Source: an uncultured Oscillospiraceae bacterium
GTDB lineage: Bacteria; Bacillota; Clostridia; Oscillospirales; Oscillospiraceae
Direction of reading: 5' to 3'
Length of the DNA stretch: 44,903 bases
NCBI GenBank assembly: GCA_910583885.1
Contig: CAJUAC010000017.1
Span: 1-44,903, forward strand
The notes beneath the pieces were generated by a model that made no database searches, had not been told where the DNA came from, and saw only the letters and a program-made list of their open reading frames with translations. Position 1 is the stretch's first letter. Every line of letters begins with the position of its first letter. A program made the position numbers and the translations under genes. This document shows, piece after piece, positions 1 through 7,295 of the stretch.

Positions 1-181
1 CAGCCCATCGTATAGGCTGGATAATATGGATATATCAAATAATCAAAAGAACAGGAAAGCATATTTCTAAAGCAAAATCCGTTAGAGCATGATACCCAGC
101 AACGAGTGGGAATGAGTTCAGATGTCATAGGGCAAAGTGATTTAGCCTGTATAGGGTATTGACACTTAGCCTGCGCCATAG

Positions 182-224
182 AAAAAATGACCTTGCATCT
201 CACGATGCGGGGTCACTTTTTTTC
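182..224. terminator. Bidirectional intrinsic terminator
   Basis: The arms AAAAAATGACC..GCAT and ATGC..GGTCACTTTTTTT form a stem with A-tracts on the 5' side and T-tracts on the 3' side, so it could stop transcription from either direction. It separates whatever lies left of the window from the VTC cassette. Confidence 0.6.
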
Positions 225-472
225 TCTGGAATACTCTTTCCCTGTATAAGCACTGGATTATAGAAACATTCTGTATGATATCACCCAGCCCTGCGGCATC
301 GGAGGACAGGATAGCCTTGGTGTGAGTGGATTTTTCAAGGTTTGATACCCTCTGCCTGCGCCAGCAGGGCAATCTCCAAGAAGACACACAATTTGTTCAT
401 AATTTTTTCAGCGTCATTTCAGCAACCTGTCGTACAATCTAGTTTATCCCAGAGAAAGGAAGTGACGGACGC
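225..472. other. Intergenic stretch without a supported gene
   Basis: Only short overlapping ORFs are found between the terminator and the VTC gene. On the minus strand two short reading frames in different phases could be a decayed coding remnant, but no family is recognisable. The last 20 bases carry an AAGGA ribosome-binding site for the gene at 473. No good sigma-A promoter could be placed. Bases 1-181 likewise show nothing recognisable. Confidence 0.3.
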
Positions 473-1144
473 ATGGACTTCCGGCATGAGTGGAAGATCG
501 AGATTGCACCCGCCGACCGGCTGGCCCTCCGCCGACGGCTGCTGGCTGTGGCCCGGCTGGACGGGCACGCGGCGGGCGGGACCTACCTGGTGCGCAGCCT
601 GTACTTTGACAGCCCCAGTGACCGGGCCCTGCGGGAGAAGCTGGACGGCGTCAGCCGGCGGGAGAAATTCCGCCTCCGCTATTACAACGGGGATACCTCG
701 GTGCTGTACTTGGAGAAAAAGAGCAAATGGGACAGCTTGTGCCACAAGGAGTCTGTCCAGATCTCTGCCGGGGAGGCCCAGGCCCTTGTGGACGGCGACT
801 ACGGGTGGATGGCTGGCAGTGGGCGGGATCTGGTGTGGGAGCTGCGCAGCAAGCTCACCGGACAGCTCCTGCGGCCCAAGGCGGTTGTAGATTACACCCG
901 GGAGCCCTTCGTCTATGGGCCTGGCAATGTGCGGGTTACTCTGGACTACGGTATCCGCATGGGCATGGGGGGCGCGGGCTTCCTTGACCCGGGCTGCGTC
1001 ACCATCCCCGCCGCCGGGGATCCGGTGATCCTGGAGATCAAATGGGACGCTTTCCTCCCGGATATCATCCGCGACGCGGTGCAGCTCCCAGGCCGCCGGG
1101 CTGCCGCCTTCTCAAAGTACGCCGCCTGCCGCCGTTACGGCTGA
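473..1144 (+). CDS. VTC-domain (polyphosphate polymerase-like) protein
   Basis: This 223-residue cytosolic protein matches the VTC domain of the CYTH/triphosphate-tunnel superfamily, the catalytic domain of yeast Vtc4 polyphosphate polymerase. Visible tunnel-type motifs are FRHEWKIEI (3-11), RSLYFDSP (41-48), REKFRLRYY (63-71), LEKKSK (80-85) and a late LEIKWD segment. These alternate basic and acidic residues as expected for a tunnel binding phosphates and metal. The length is normal for bacterial stand-alone VTC proteins. The start is preceded by AAGGA about 11 bases upstream. It is followed by DUF4956 and CotH genes, a combination often seen together in Clostridia. Whether the bacterial form makes polyphosphate or modifies another substrate cannot be told from sequence. 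Confidence 0.85.
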   Translation: MDFRHEWKIEIAPADRLALRRRLLAVARLDGHAAGGTYLVRSLYFDSPSDRALREKLDGVSRREKFRLRYYNGDTSVLYLEKKSKWDSLCHKESVQISAGEAQALVDGDYGWMAGSGRDLVWELRSKLTGQLLRPKAVVDYTREPFVYGPGNVRVTLDYGIRMGMGGAGFLDPGCVTIPAAGDPVILEIKWDAFLPDIIRDAVQLPGRRAAAFSKYAACRRYG

Positions 1145-1186
1145 GGGCATCCAACAAAATCATCAGGAAATGGAGACAACAAAATT

Positions 1187-1861
1187 ATGCTGACTTTTCA
1201 AGACATATTCAAATCCAGCTTTTTGGAAAACATGACTGGAGTGAGCCTGCTGGACATGGCTCTGGCACTGCTGTTGGCGTTCTGCCTGGGGATGTTCATT
1301 TTCCTGGTCTATCAGAAAACCTTTACCGGGGTGATGTACTCCTCCAGCTTCGGCGTCACCCTGGTGGCGCTGGCTATGGTCACTACGGTGGTGATCCTGG
1401 CAGTCACCAGCAACGTGGTGCTGAGCCTGGGCATGGTGGGCGCGCTGTCCATTGTCCGTTTCCGCACCGCCATCAAGGAGCCGCTGGACATCGCCTTCCT
1501 TTTCTGGTCCATCGCTGTAGGGATCGTCCTGGCGGCGGGGCTGATCCCGCTGGCAGTAGTGGGGAGCGCGTGTATTGGCACGATGCTGCTGGTGTTTGTC
1601 AATCGGAGGCCCCACCTGGATCCCTATATTGTAGTAGTCTGCTGTGACGGTGCGGACAGCGAACAGGCCGCCCAGTCCTTCCTGGAGACCCAGGTCCAGC
1701 GGTGTGTGGTCAAGAGCAAGACCGCCCAGCCCGGCGCAGTGGAGCTGAACCTGGAGATCCGGATGCGGGGGCCTGATACCAGCTTTATCAACACCCTGGC
1801 CGAGTTAGAGGGCGTGCGCAGCGCGGTGCTCGTCAGCTACAACGGCGATTATATGGGCTGA
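1187..1861 (+). CDS. DUF4956 membrane protein
   Basis: A 224-residue integral membrane protein with about four hydrophobic segments (roughly 20-43, 52-74, 78-90 and 104-138) followed by a soluble C-terminal domain of about 80 residues. The stretch GALSIVRFRTAIKEP (85-99), between the second and third hydrophobic blocks, is the conserved signature I associate with DUF4956. It lies 42 bases after the VTC gene and 10 bases before the cotH-like gene, so the three are probably co-transcribed. By analogy with the yeast VTC complex, it could be the membrane partner of the VTC enzyme, but that is inference. Biochemical function is unknown. Confidence 0.8.
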   Translation: MLTFQDIFKSSFLENMTGVSLLDMALALLLAFCLGMFIFLVYQKTFTGVMYSSSFGVTLVALAMVTTVVILAVTSNVVLSLGMVGALSIVRFRTAIKEPLDIAFLFWSIAVGIVLAAGLIPLAVVGSACIGTMLLVFVNRRPHLDPYIVVVCCDGADSEQAAQSFLETQVQRCVVKSKTAQPGAVELNLEIRMRGPDTSFINTLAELEGVRSAVLVSYNGDYMG

Positions 1862-1871
1862 GGGGTGCGCC

Positions 1872-3509
1872 ATGTCTACCTACCGGCATATTGACCGCAT
1901 CTGCTGGGCAGCTCTGGCGCTGGCCCTGGCGGTGACGGTGCTGTTCGCCAACGGGGAACGGCTGGGGCTCCAGGCCGCCGCGGCGGGGCTGGGGTACGAG
2001 GCGCGGCTGTTCGACGCCTCCAGGGTACATACCATTAATATTGTAATTGACGACTGGGAAGGGTTCCTGGACACCTGTGAGGAGGAAAAGTACACCCTCT
2101 GCTCCCTCGTCATCGACGGCGAAGCACAGCGCAGCGCGGCCATCCGGGCCAAGGGCAACACCTCCCTTACCTCTGTAGCCGCTTATGGGAACGACCGCTA
2201 CAGCTTCAAGATCGAGTTCGACCACTATGACGGCGTGAGCACCTACTATGGCCTGGATAAGCTGAACCTGAACAACATCATCCAGGACAACACCTACATG
2301 AAGGACTTCCTCTCCTACCAGCTAATGGGGCGCTTCGGTGTGGCGTCACCTCTGTGCAGCTACGTCAGCCTCACGGTCAACGGGGAGCTATGGGGGCTGT
2401 ATCTGGCGGTGGAGGGGGTAGAGGACGCTTTCCTGCGGCGCAATTACGGTGTGGATGCAGGGGAACTCTACAAGCCGGACAGCATGGATCTTGGCGGCCG
2501 TGGCGGAGGGGATGCCGGGCCCCGTGGGTTCCAGGAGGGGGCTGACGGTTCGCCGCCCAGCGGTCTGCCAGAGGATTTTGAGAAGATGACACCCCCGGAG
2601 TGGCCCGACGGGGAGAGAGGCTTCCCTGCCGGCGCAGAGGGTGGTCCTGGCAGGGATTTCCCAGACGGTATGGGGGACGCTCCTGGCGGAGGTTTTCCCG
2701 GCGGCATCGGGGGGAGTGACGTGAAGCTCCAGTACATAGATGATGACCCGGACAGCTACCCCAACATCTTCAACAATGCCAAGACGGACACTACTGCTGC
2801 GGACCAGGCCCGGCTGATCGCCGCACTGGAGCGCCTGGGCAGCGGGGAGGACATCGAGGATACAGTGGATGTGGAGCAGGTGATCCGTTACTTTGTGGTA
2901 CACGGCTTCGTCTGCAACGGGGACAGCTACACTGGGGTTATGGTCCACAACTACTATCTCTACGAGCAGGGAGGGGTACTGTCCATGATCCCCTGGGACT
3001 ACAACCTGGCATTCGGCGGCTTCCAGAGCACAAACGCCTCCAGCGTGGTCAACGAGCCGGTTGACACTCCAGTTACCGGCGGATCTGTGGAGGACCGGCC
3101 CATGCTGGCGTGGATCTTCGGCAGTGAGGCATACACTGCGCTGTACCACCAGTATTATGCGGCATTCCTCAATGAATGCATAGACAGCGGGTACTGTGCA
3201 AGGCTGATCGACGAGACTGCCGCTATGATCGCGCCCTATGTGGAGGAGGACCCCACGAAATTCTGTACCTATGAGGAGTTTGAGGCCGGTGTCTCTGCTT
3301 TGCGTACCTTCTGCCAGCTCCGGGCTGAGAGCGTTGCCGGCCAGCTGGCGGGGAGCATCCCTTCCACCAGCCAGGGCCAGGCGGAGGAGGGCGCGTACCT
3401 GGTGGACGCCTCCAGCCTCAACCTGTCCGACATGGGATCCATGACAGGCGGTGAAGGCGGCCGGGGCGGCGGCTTTGCCAAGCCGGGCGGACAGCGCCGC
3501 CCAGCATAA
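1872..3509 (+). CDS. CotH kinase family protein, membrane-anchored
   Basis: A 545-residue protein with an N-terminal hydrophobic anchor or signal (about 9-26). A CotH-like atypical kinase fold follows, from about residue 50 to 430. Bacillus CotH phosphorylates spore-coat proteins using an atypical kinase active site. Supporting motifs are the RAKGNTS region near 95-101, the DKLNLNN segment, and IPWDYNLAFGG near 372-382, which would contain the metal-binding Asp. The fold is interrupted at about 207-280 by a Gly/Pro/Asp-rich low-complexity insertion, and the protein ends in another Gly-rich tail. This protein looks exported, so its substrate would be extracytoplasmic. It is the last gene of the VTC-DUF4956-CotH cassette. 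Confidence 0.82.
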   Translation: MSTYRHIDRICWAALALALAVTVLFANGERLGLQAAAAGLGYEARLFDASRVHTINIVIDDWEGFLDTCEEEKYTLCSLVIDGEAQRSAAIRAKGNTSLTSVAAYGNDRYSFKIEFDHYDGVSTYYGLDKLNLNNIIQDNTYMKDFLSYQLMGRFGVASPLCSYVSLTVNGELWGLYLAVEGVEDAFLRRNYGVDAGELYKPDSMDLGGRGGGDAGPRGFQEGADGSPPSGLPEDFEKMTPPEWPDGERGFPAGAEGGPGRDFPDGMGDAPGGGFPGGIGGSDVKLQYIDDDPDSYPNIFNNAKTDTTAADQARLIAALERLGSGEDIEDTVDVEQVIRYFVVHGFVCNGDSYTGVMVHNYYLYEQGGVLSMIPWDYNLAFGGFQSTNASSVVNEPVDTPVTGGSVEDRPMLAWIFGSEAYTALYHQYYAAFLNECIDSGYCARLIDETAAMIAPYVEEDPTKFCTYEEFEAGVSALRTFCQLRAESVAGQLAGSIPSTSQGQAEEGAYLVDASSLNLSDMGSMTGGEGGRGGGFAKPGGQRRPA

Positions 3510-3522
3510 ATAAGGTTATCGG

Positions 3523-3567
3523 ATACAGCAAAGCAGCGCGGGATTTTCCCGCGCTGCTTTGCTGTAT
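3523..3567. terminator. Perfect 20-bp inverted repeat after cotH-like gene
   Basis: Arms at 3523-3542 and 3548-3567 are exact reverse complements around an ATTTT loop (core GCAGCGCGGG / CCCGCGCTGC). There is no T-tract after the stem, so it is a strong hairpin and probable terminator rather than a textbook one. It separates the CotH cassette from the antitoxin-transporter operon. Confidence 0.6.
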
Positions 3568-3586
3568 TCAAAGGGTGAGAATCCTG

Positions 3587-3616
3587 TTGACAAGCTCCCA
3601 AAAATTGTAATAAAAT
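3587..3616 (+). promoter_or_regulatory. Sigma-A promoter of antitoxin-transporter operon
   Basis: A consensus -35 TTGACA at 3587-3592 is followed, after an 18-base spacer, by a -10 TAAAAT at 3611-3616. Transcription would start close to 3623, leaving a leader of about 20 bases that holds the AAAGGAGG ribosome-binding site (3626-3633) of the antitoxin gene. Confidence 0.7.
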
Positions 3617-3624
3617 GTATTACA
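3606..3624. promoter_or_regulatory. Palindromic operator over the -10 box
   Basis: TGTAATA (3606-3612) and TATTACA (3618-3624) are a perfect 7-bp inverted repeat around AAATG and cover the whole -10 element. Ribbon-helix-helix antitoxins usually bind such short palindromes at their own promoter, so this is the expected autoregulatory site. The half-site resembles the TGTAAT core I recall for the E. coli relBE operator; that comparison is from memory. Confidence 0.6.
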
Positions 3625-3640
3625 GAAAGGAGGCGACGCT

Positions 3641-3868
3641 ATGACAACCATTTCCCTGCGTCTGGAGGACAAGGACGCGGAGCTGATCAAGGAGTATGCA
3701 GCGATGAAGCGCATGACGGTCTCGGAGCTGATCCGGCAGACGGTCATGGACCGCATCGCAATGGAGGTGGATCTGCGCAGCTACCGGCGGGCGGTGGCCC
3801 AGTACCGGAAGGATTCGGAAACCTATACACACGAGGAGGTCGGGGAACTGCTGGAGGAGAAGCCATGA
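3641..3868 (+). CDS. RelB/RHH-type antitoxin
   Basis: A 75-residue protein with the usual two-part antitoxin layout. Residues 1-45 form a ribbon-helix-helix DNA-binding domain: the strand MTTISLRLEDKD, then a helix and the turn around KRMTVSELIRQ. Residues 46-75 form an acidic/amphipathic tail (YRKDSETYTHEEVGELLEE) that in this family wraps the RelE toxin. It appears full length and intact. An ideal AAAGGAGG site lies 7 bases upstream of the ATG. The stop codon overlaps the start of the next gene as ATGA, the coupling typical of type II toxin-antitoxin pairs. Here the downstream partner is not a free toxin but a RelE-permease fusion. It probably represses its own operon through the palindrome over the -10 box. 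Confidence 0.85.
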   Translation: MTTISLRLEDKDAELIKEYAAMKRMTVSELIRQTVMDRIAMEVDLRSYRRAVAQYRKDSETYTHEEVGELLEEKP

Positions 3869-6800
3869 CATACCGCGTAGAGTACACCCGGCAGGCAGTG
3901 GAGGATCTGCGGCGGCTGGACCGGCCCGCCAGGGGGTTGGTATATGGCTGGGTAAGCAAAAACCTGGTTCACTGTGAGGATCCCCGGCGGATGAGGGACG
4001 GCGACCCGGAGGGGGGCCGTTGGCGGTACTGCGTAGGGGAGTACCGTCTGATTGCGGAGATTGAGGCGGACAAGATCGTCATCCTGGCGGTGAATACAGG
4101 ATTACAACATGCCTATAGCCCCAACGTCTTCCTCCGCTCCACCCTGCGCCAGCCGGTGAAGACAGCCCTGCTGCTGGCAGTCACCGCACTGATGGCTTTC
4201 GCCTTTGTCTCCCGGGCTGCGGAATATCTGCTCATCCGCCAGGAGACGGAGCGGCTGGGCGGCTTCTACAGGACTGCCGGGACGCTGCAATCAACAACAG
4301 GCGACAGGTGGGCAGACACCAGCGAGGCGGCAGCCTATCTGGAGGCCAGCCCCTATGTCCAGCTGGTGAATACCTACAACCATACCTCCGCTGTCATGGA
4401 GGAGGATTTCTGCAACGCAGATATCAACGGTACCGGCCCCGGCAGATGGGGCAGCTATTTCTACTTCTACGGAACCCTGTACGACTGGGATCATGAGAAC
4501 TTCTACTTTACGGTAGATACGGTCCTGTCGGGCTATCCGGAGCTGATCGAAGAGGGCGGGCGGGTCGTCCTGTTCCGCACAACCCCCGCCAAGGTGGAGG
4601 TGGACGACCTGGAGGCCGCCTACGCCCAGCTGGAGCGGGGCGGGCGCTATCTGGCAGCGGGGTATTACCGCCCCAACGCCATCAACAAGTGCAGGACAGA
4701 GGCCAAAGAGGGGGAGGGGGGACGTGAGGAGCACACCACCTATGCCCGGCTCTCCCTGATGAACACCCGGGGCTTTTTCTACCCCATGCCGGAGGGCCAG
4801 GAGGCAAATTGGGCGGATCCATGGCTGAATCCCGAGGAGATGGATCCTGTGGAGGCGTGCATCCAGCTGAGCCAAAATGAGCAGCATACGCTGAATGTGA
4901 TCCCCATCAAGGACATGAGCGCCCTGCCCATTGTGCAGGACAGCGCCTCTGGGATCTACCTCACGGAGGGCCGCTGGCTGGACAGCCAGGACGACGAGCA
5001 GGGCCGCAGGGCCTGCGTCATCAATGCGGATCTGGCCTCCATGCGGGGGCTGGAGCTGGGGGACACCCTGACGCTGCGGCTCCAGGATATCCCCTCCTTC
5101 TTCGGCTATCTCCACGACCTTTCCGGGGAGGATATCCGCATCCTGCGCTCTGCGCAAACCAGCACCGGCACCTATGAGATCGTGGGGATGTACAGCTACC
5201 TGGGCAGCTATCCAGGCAGCGAGGTGCGCAACTTTACCTATGTTCCCGCATCCACTGTGCCGGAATCCTTCCAGATGACCAACGGCTCCAATGTGTGGGA
5301 CAGGGTCTTTGAGCTGAACTTTGAGGCGGCGTTCACCGCGAACACCTCCGCGTTCTTCCCCGGCGAGGTCAGCTTCGTGCTTAAAAATCCGGATGACGGG
5401 GATCGCTTTGTCTCTGAAACACGCAGCGGGCTTGCCAGCCTGGGCTTTGAGGCTGTCATGGCGGAGAACGGCTGGGCCAACTTCCAAGCGGCAGCGGGGC
5501 CGCTAACAAGCTCCTCCCTGCTCAGCGCCGCCATTTTTTCCGTCCTGCTGCTGGCTGCGGACTGCCTGCTGGCCGTTTTCTACTACCGGATGCGGCGGAA
5601 GGAGATCGCTATTGCCCGTGCTATCGGCGTGCCTGCAAAGCGGTGCGTGGGACAGGCGGCGCTGCCGCTGCTGGCGGTGGGCATCCTTGGCGCAGGGGCA
5701 GGGGGATGGCTGGGCTGGTGGTACACCTTGGGAAATGCCGCCCATATACTCTCTGTGCTCAACGCCTATGGGGAGGAAACCGCTGCCGCCCTGCCAAGGT
5801 ATTGGATGGTGATACTGTGTGCTGCCGCCCTGGCAGTATCTGCGGTGGCGGCAATAGGCGGCGCAGCGGCCGTGGCTTCACGTCCTGTACTGTCCCTGCT
5901 CCAAGGCGGCGCTGCCATACGGCCAGCGGGCAGGGACACCGCGGCGGCCAGCCGTGGTGCCGCCGCGCCTAGCGCCCAGCCGGTACGGTCCCCGTCCTCC
6001 CAGGCCGTGCCCCGCACGTCCGATATCCCCACGCTGGAGAGGGGCACGTCCCACGTGCTGCGTTTCGCCGTGCGGTATGTGCTGCGCGCAAGGCTGAAAT
6101 CCACGCTGTCCATTCTGTTGGCAGTAGGGTTCACGGTGGGCTTGGCTGCCATCCGGCTGGCGGTCGCCGCCAGCCAGGAGCGGATCAGCTGGCTCTATGA
6201 GAATACACCCGTAGAGGCGGAGCTACTCCAGGCCAACCCCACCCAAACGATCGTGGGCGGCAGCTTCATCCGCCAGGAGACCGTCGATGCGCTGCTAAGC
6301 AGCGGCTATGTGACAGATGTGTATCTGGAGGGCTCCGCCTCCGGTGCAGTAACCGCCCCCTCTGTTGCGGCGGGAGGAGCAGTCAGTGTGGGCATGGACG
6401 ACAAGGTGGACATGGCTATCCGCGCCTTTACGGACGAGACGGTCTTCCTCTCCCCTGCGGGGAGCGGCGGTGCGGTGACAATTTGCTACACGGACGGCTG
6501 GGACGGCGGGCTCTTTGCGCAAGAATGGACAGGGGACGGGTTCCCGGTCGTGCTTCCGAAGGCGGTGTATGACCAGCTTGGCGATGAGGTAGGCCTTGCC
6601 TGCAAAGGCTTCCGGGTTTGCCAGGTGGCGGGGTACTATGTAGGGGAGGTGGCTGGGAAGGCCGGCGAGACGGACCCGGTGCTGATCCCTGCCAGCGCTT
6701 ACCAACAGATCAGCAGTATCCGGGCACTGTCTTACAGCAAGCTCCATGTCACCCTGGCCCCATCGCTCAACCGGGAGCTGGAGACCTTCACACAGCTGGT

Positions 6801-7275
6801 TGACGGCATCTCCGCCAGCCAGGGCAGCGGGATGGTTGCCCTGCGGGCAGTGATCTGGGACGAGGAGCTGCGTCTGGCGGTGGCGCCCCTGGAGAACAGC
6901 ATTGAGCTGATGGAGGTACTCTATCCGGTGACGCTGGTGCTGTCCTTGCTGGTAGCGGCGGGGATAGCGGTGCTGTTTGTGATGACCTCCGCCAAGGAGG
7001 CGGCGATCCTGCGGGTACTGGGGACAAGTAAGCTCCACAGCCGGGTGATGCTGGCGCTGCAAAATGTGTTGACCAGTCTGGCTGGGTTACTGCTGGGCCT
7101 GTTAGGGGTGCTGGCATACACCGGCCGGACAAGGCCGGAGCTGCTGGCAAGCCTCGTGGGGGCCAGCGTGCTGTGCGCGGTGCTGTACTTACTGGCGGCC
7201 ATCGTCGGCGCAGGGGCCAGTGCAGTGGGTGTGACCCGCCGGAACCCGCTGGAATTGCTGCAAGTGCGAGAATAA
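3865..7275 (+). CDS. RelE toxin domain fused to FtsX/MacB-like ABC permease (copy A)
   Basis: This is a continuous 1136-residue ORF. Residues 1-79 are a RelE/ParE-type domain (YRVEYTRQAVEDLRRL at the start, RWRYCVGEYRLIAEIE at 52-67, ending IVILAVNTG). After a seven-residue linker, residues 87-1136 are an FtsX-type exporter permease: TM1 near 100-120, a large extracytoplasmic domain, the first FtsX block near 550-640 (with YYRMRRKEIAIARAIG), a second-half TM near 742-767, another extracytoplasmic domain, and the second FtsX block at 1019-1130. The usual RelE C-terminus after the VNTG strand, where RelE toxins carry catalytic Arg/Tyr residues, is replaced by the linker, so RNase activity is doubtful. 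The chosen ATG overlaps the antitoxin stop. No in-frame permease-only start with a ribosome-binding site is visible. The N-terminus would face the cytosol, where the antitoxin is. Confidence 0.85.
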   Translation: MTYRVEYTRQAVEDLRRLDRPARGLVYGWVSKNLVHCEDPRRMRDGDPEGGRWRYCVGEYRLIAEIEADKIVILAVNTGLQHAYSPNVFLRSTLRQPVKTALLLAVTALMAFAFVSRAAEYLLIRQETERLGGFYRTAGTLQSTTGDRWADTSEAAAYLEASPYVQLVNTYNHTSAVMEEDFCNADINGTGPGRWGSYFYFYGTLYDWDHENFYFTVDTVLSGYPELIEEGGRVVLFRTTPAKVEVDDLEAAYAQLERGGRYLAAGYYRPNAINKCRTEAKEGEGGREEHTTYARLSLMNTRGFFYPMPEGQEANWADPWLNPEEMDPVEACIQLSQNEQHTLNVIPIKDMSALPIVQDSASGIYLTEGRWLDSQDDEQGRRACVINADLASMRGLELGDTLTLRLQDIPSFFGYLHDLSGEDIRILRSAQTSTGTYEIVGMYSYLGSYPGSEVRNFTYVPASTVPESFQMTNGSNVWDRVFELNFEAAFTANTSAFFPGEVSFVLKNPDDGDRFVSETRSGLASLGFEAVMAENGWANFQAAAGPLTSSSLLSAAIFSVLLLAADCLLAVFYYRMRRKEIAIARAIGVPAKRCVGQAALPLLAVGILGAGAGGWLGWWYTLGNAAHILSVLNAYGEETAAALPRYWMVILCAAALAVSAVAAIGGAAAVASRPVLSLLQGGAAIRPAGRDTAAASRGAAAPSAQPVRSPSSQAVPRTSDIPTLERGTSHVLRFAVRYVLRARLKSTLSILLAVGFTVGLAAIRLAVAASQERISWLYENTPVEAELLQANPTQTIVGGSFIRQETVDALLSSGYVTDVYLEGSASGAVTAPSVAAGGAVSVGMDDKVDMAIRAFTDETVFLSPAGSGGAVTICYTDGWDGGLFAQEWTGDGFPVVLPKAVYDQLGDEVGLACKGFRVCQVAGYYVGEVAGKAGETDPVLIPASAYQQISSIRALSYSKLHVTLAPSLNRELETFTQLVDGISASQGSGMVALRAVIWDEELRLAVAPLENSIELMEVLYPVTLVLSLLVAAGIAVLFVMTSAKEAAILRVLGTSKLHSRVMLALQNVLTSLAGLLLGLLGVLAYTGRTRPELLASLVGASVLCAVLYLLAAIVGAGASAVGVTRRNPLELLQVRE

Positions 7276-7295
7276 AAGGGGGAGAGGAGACGGCC

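Noticed and set aside
166..387. Minus-strand 73-codon frame near the left edge
   Set aside because: It overlaps the terminator, lacks a ribosome-binding site and resembles no family. At best it is a decayed remnant.
3523..3567. Perfect 20-bp palindrome as a recombination attachment site
   Set aside because: It lies directly after a stop codon and before a promoter, no integrase is adjacent, and no second copy was seen. A terminator is simpler.
4110..4125. Independent permease start at the ATG in CAACATGCC, which would split RelE and permease
   Set aside because: In both copies this ATG is out of frame with the permease and has no ribosome-binding site, so it cannot start the permease alone.
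4291..5487. 398-codon minus-strand frame opposite the first permease, and a similar one at 9579-10775
   Set aside because: These are long because G/C-ending codons in the real gene avoid stops on the opposite strand. They are rich in His, Gln and Gly, have no start signals, and lie over strongly supported coding sequence.
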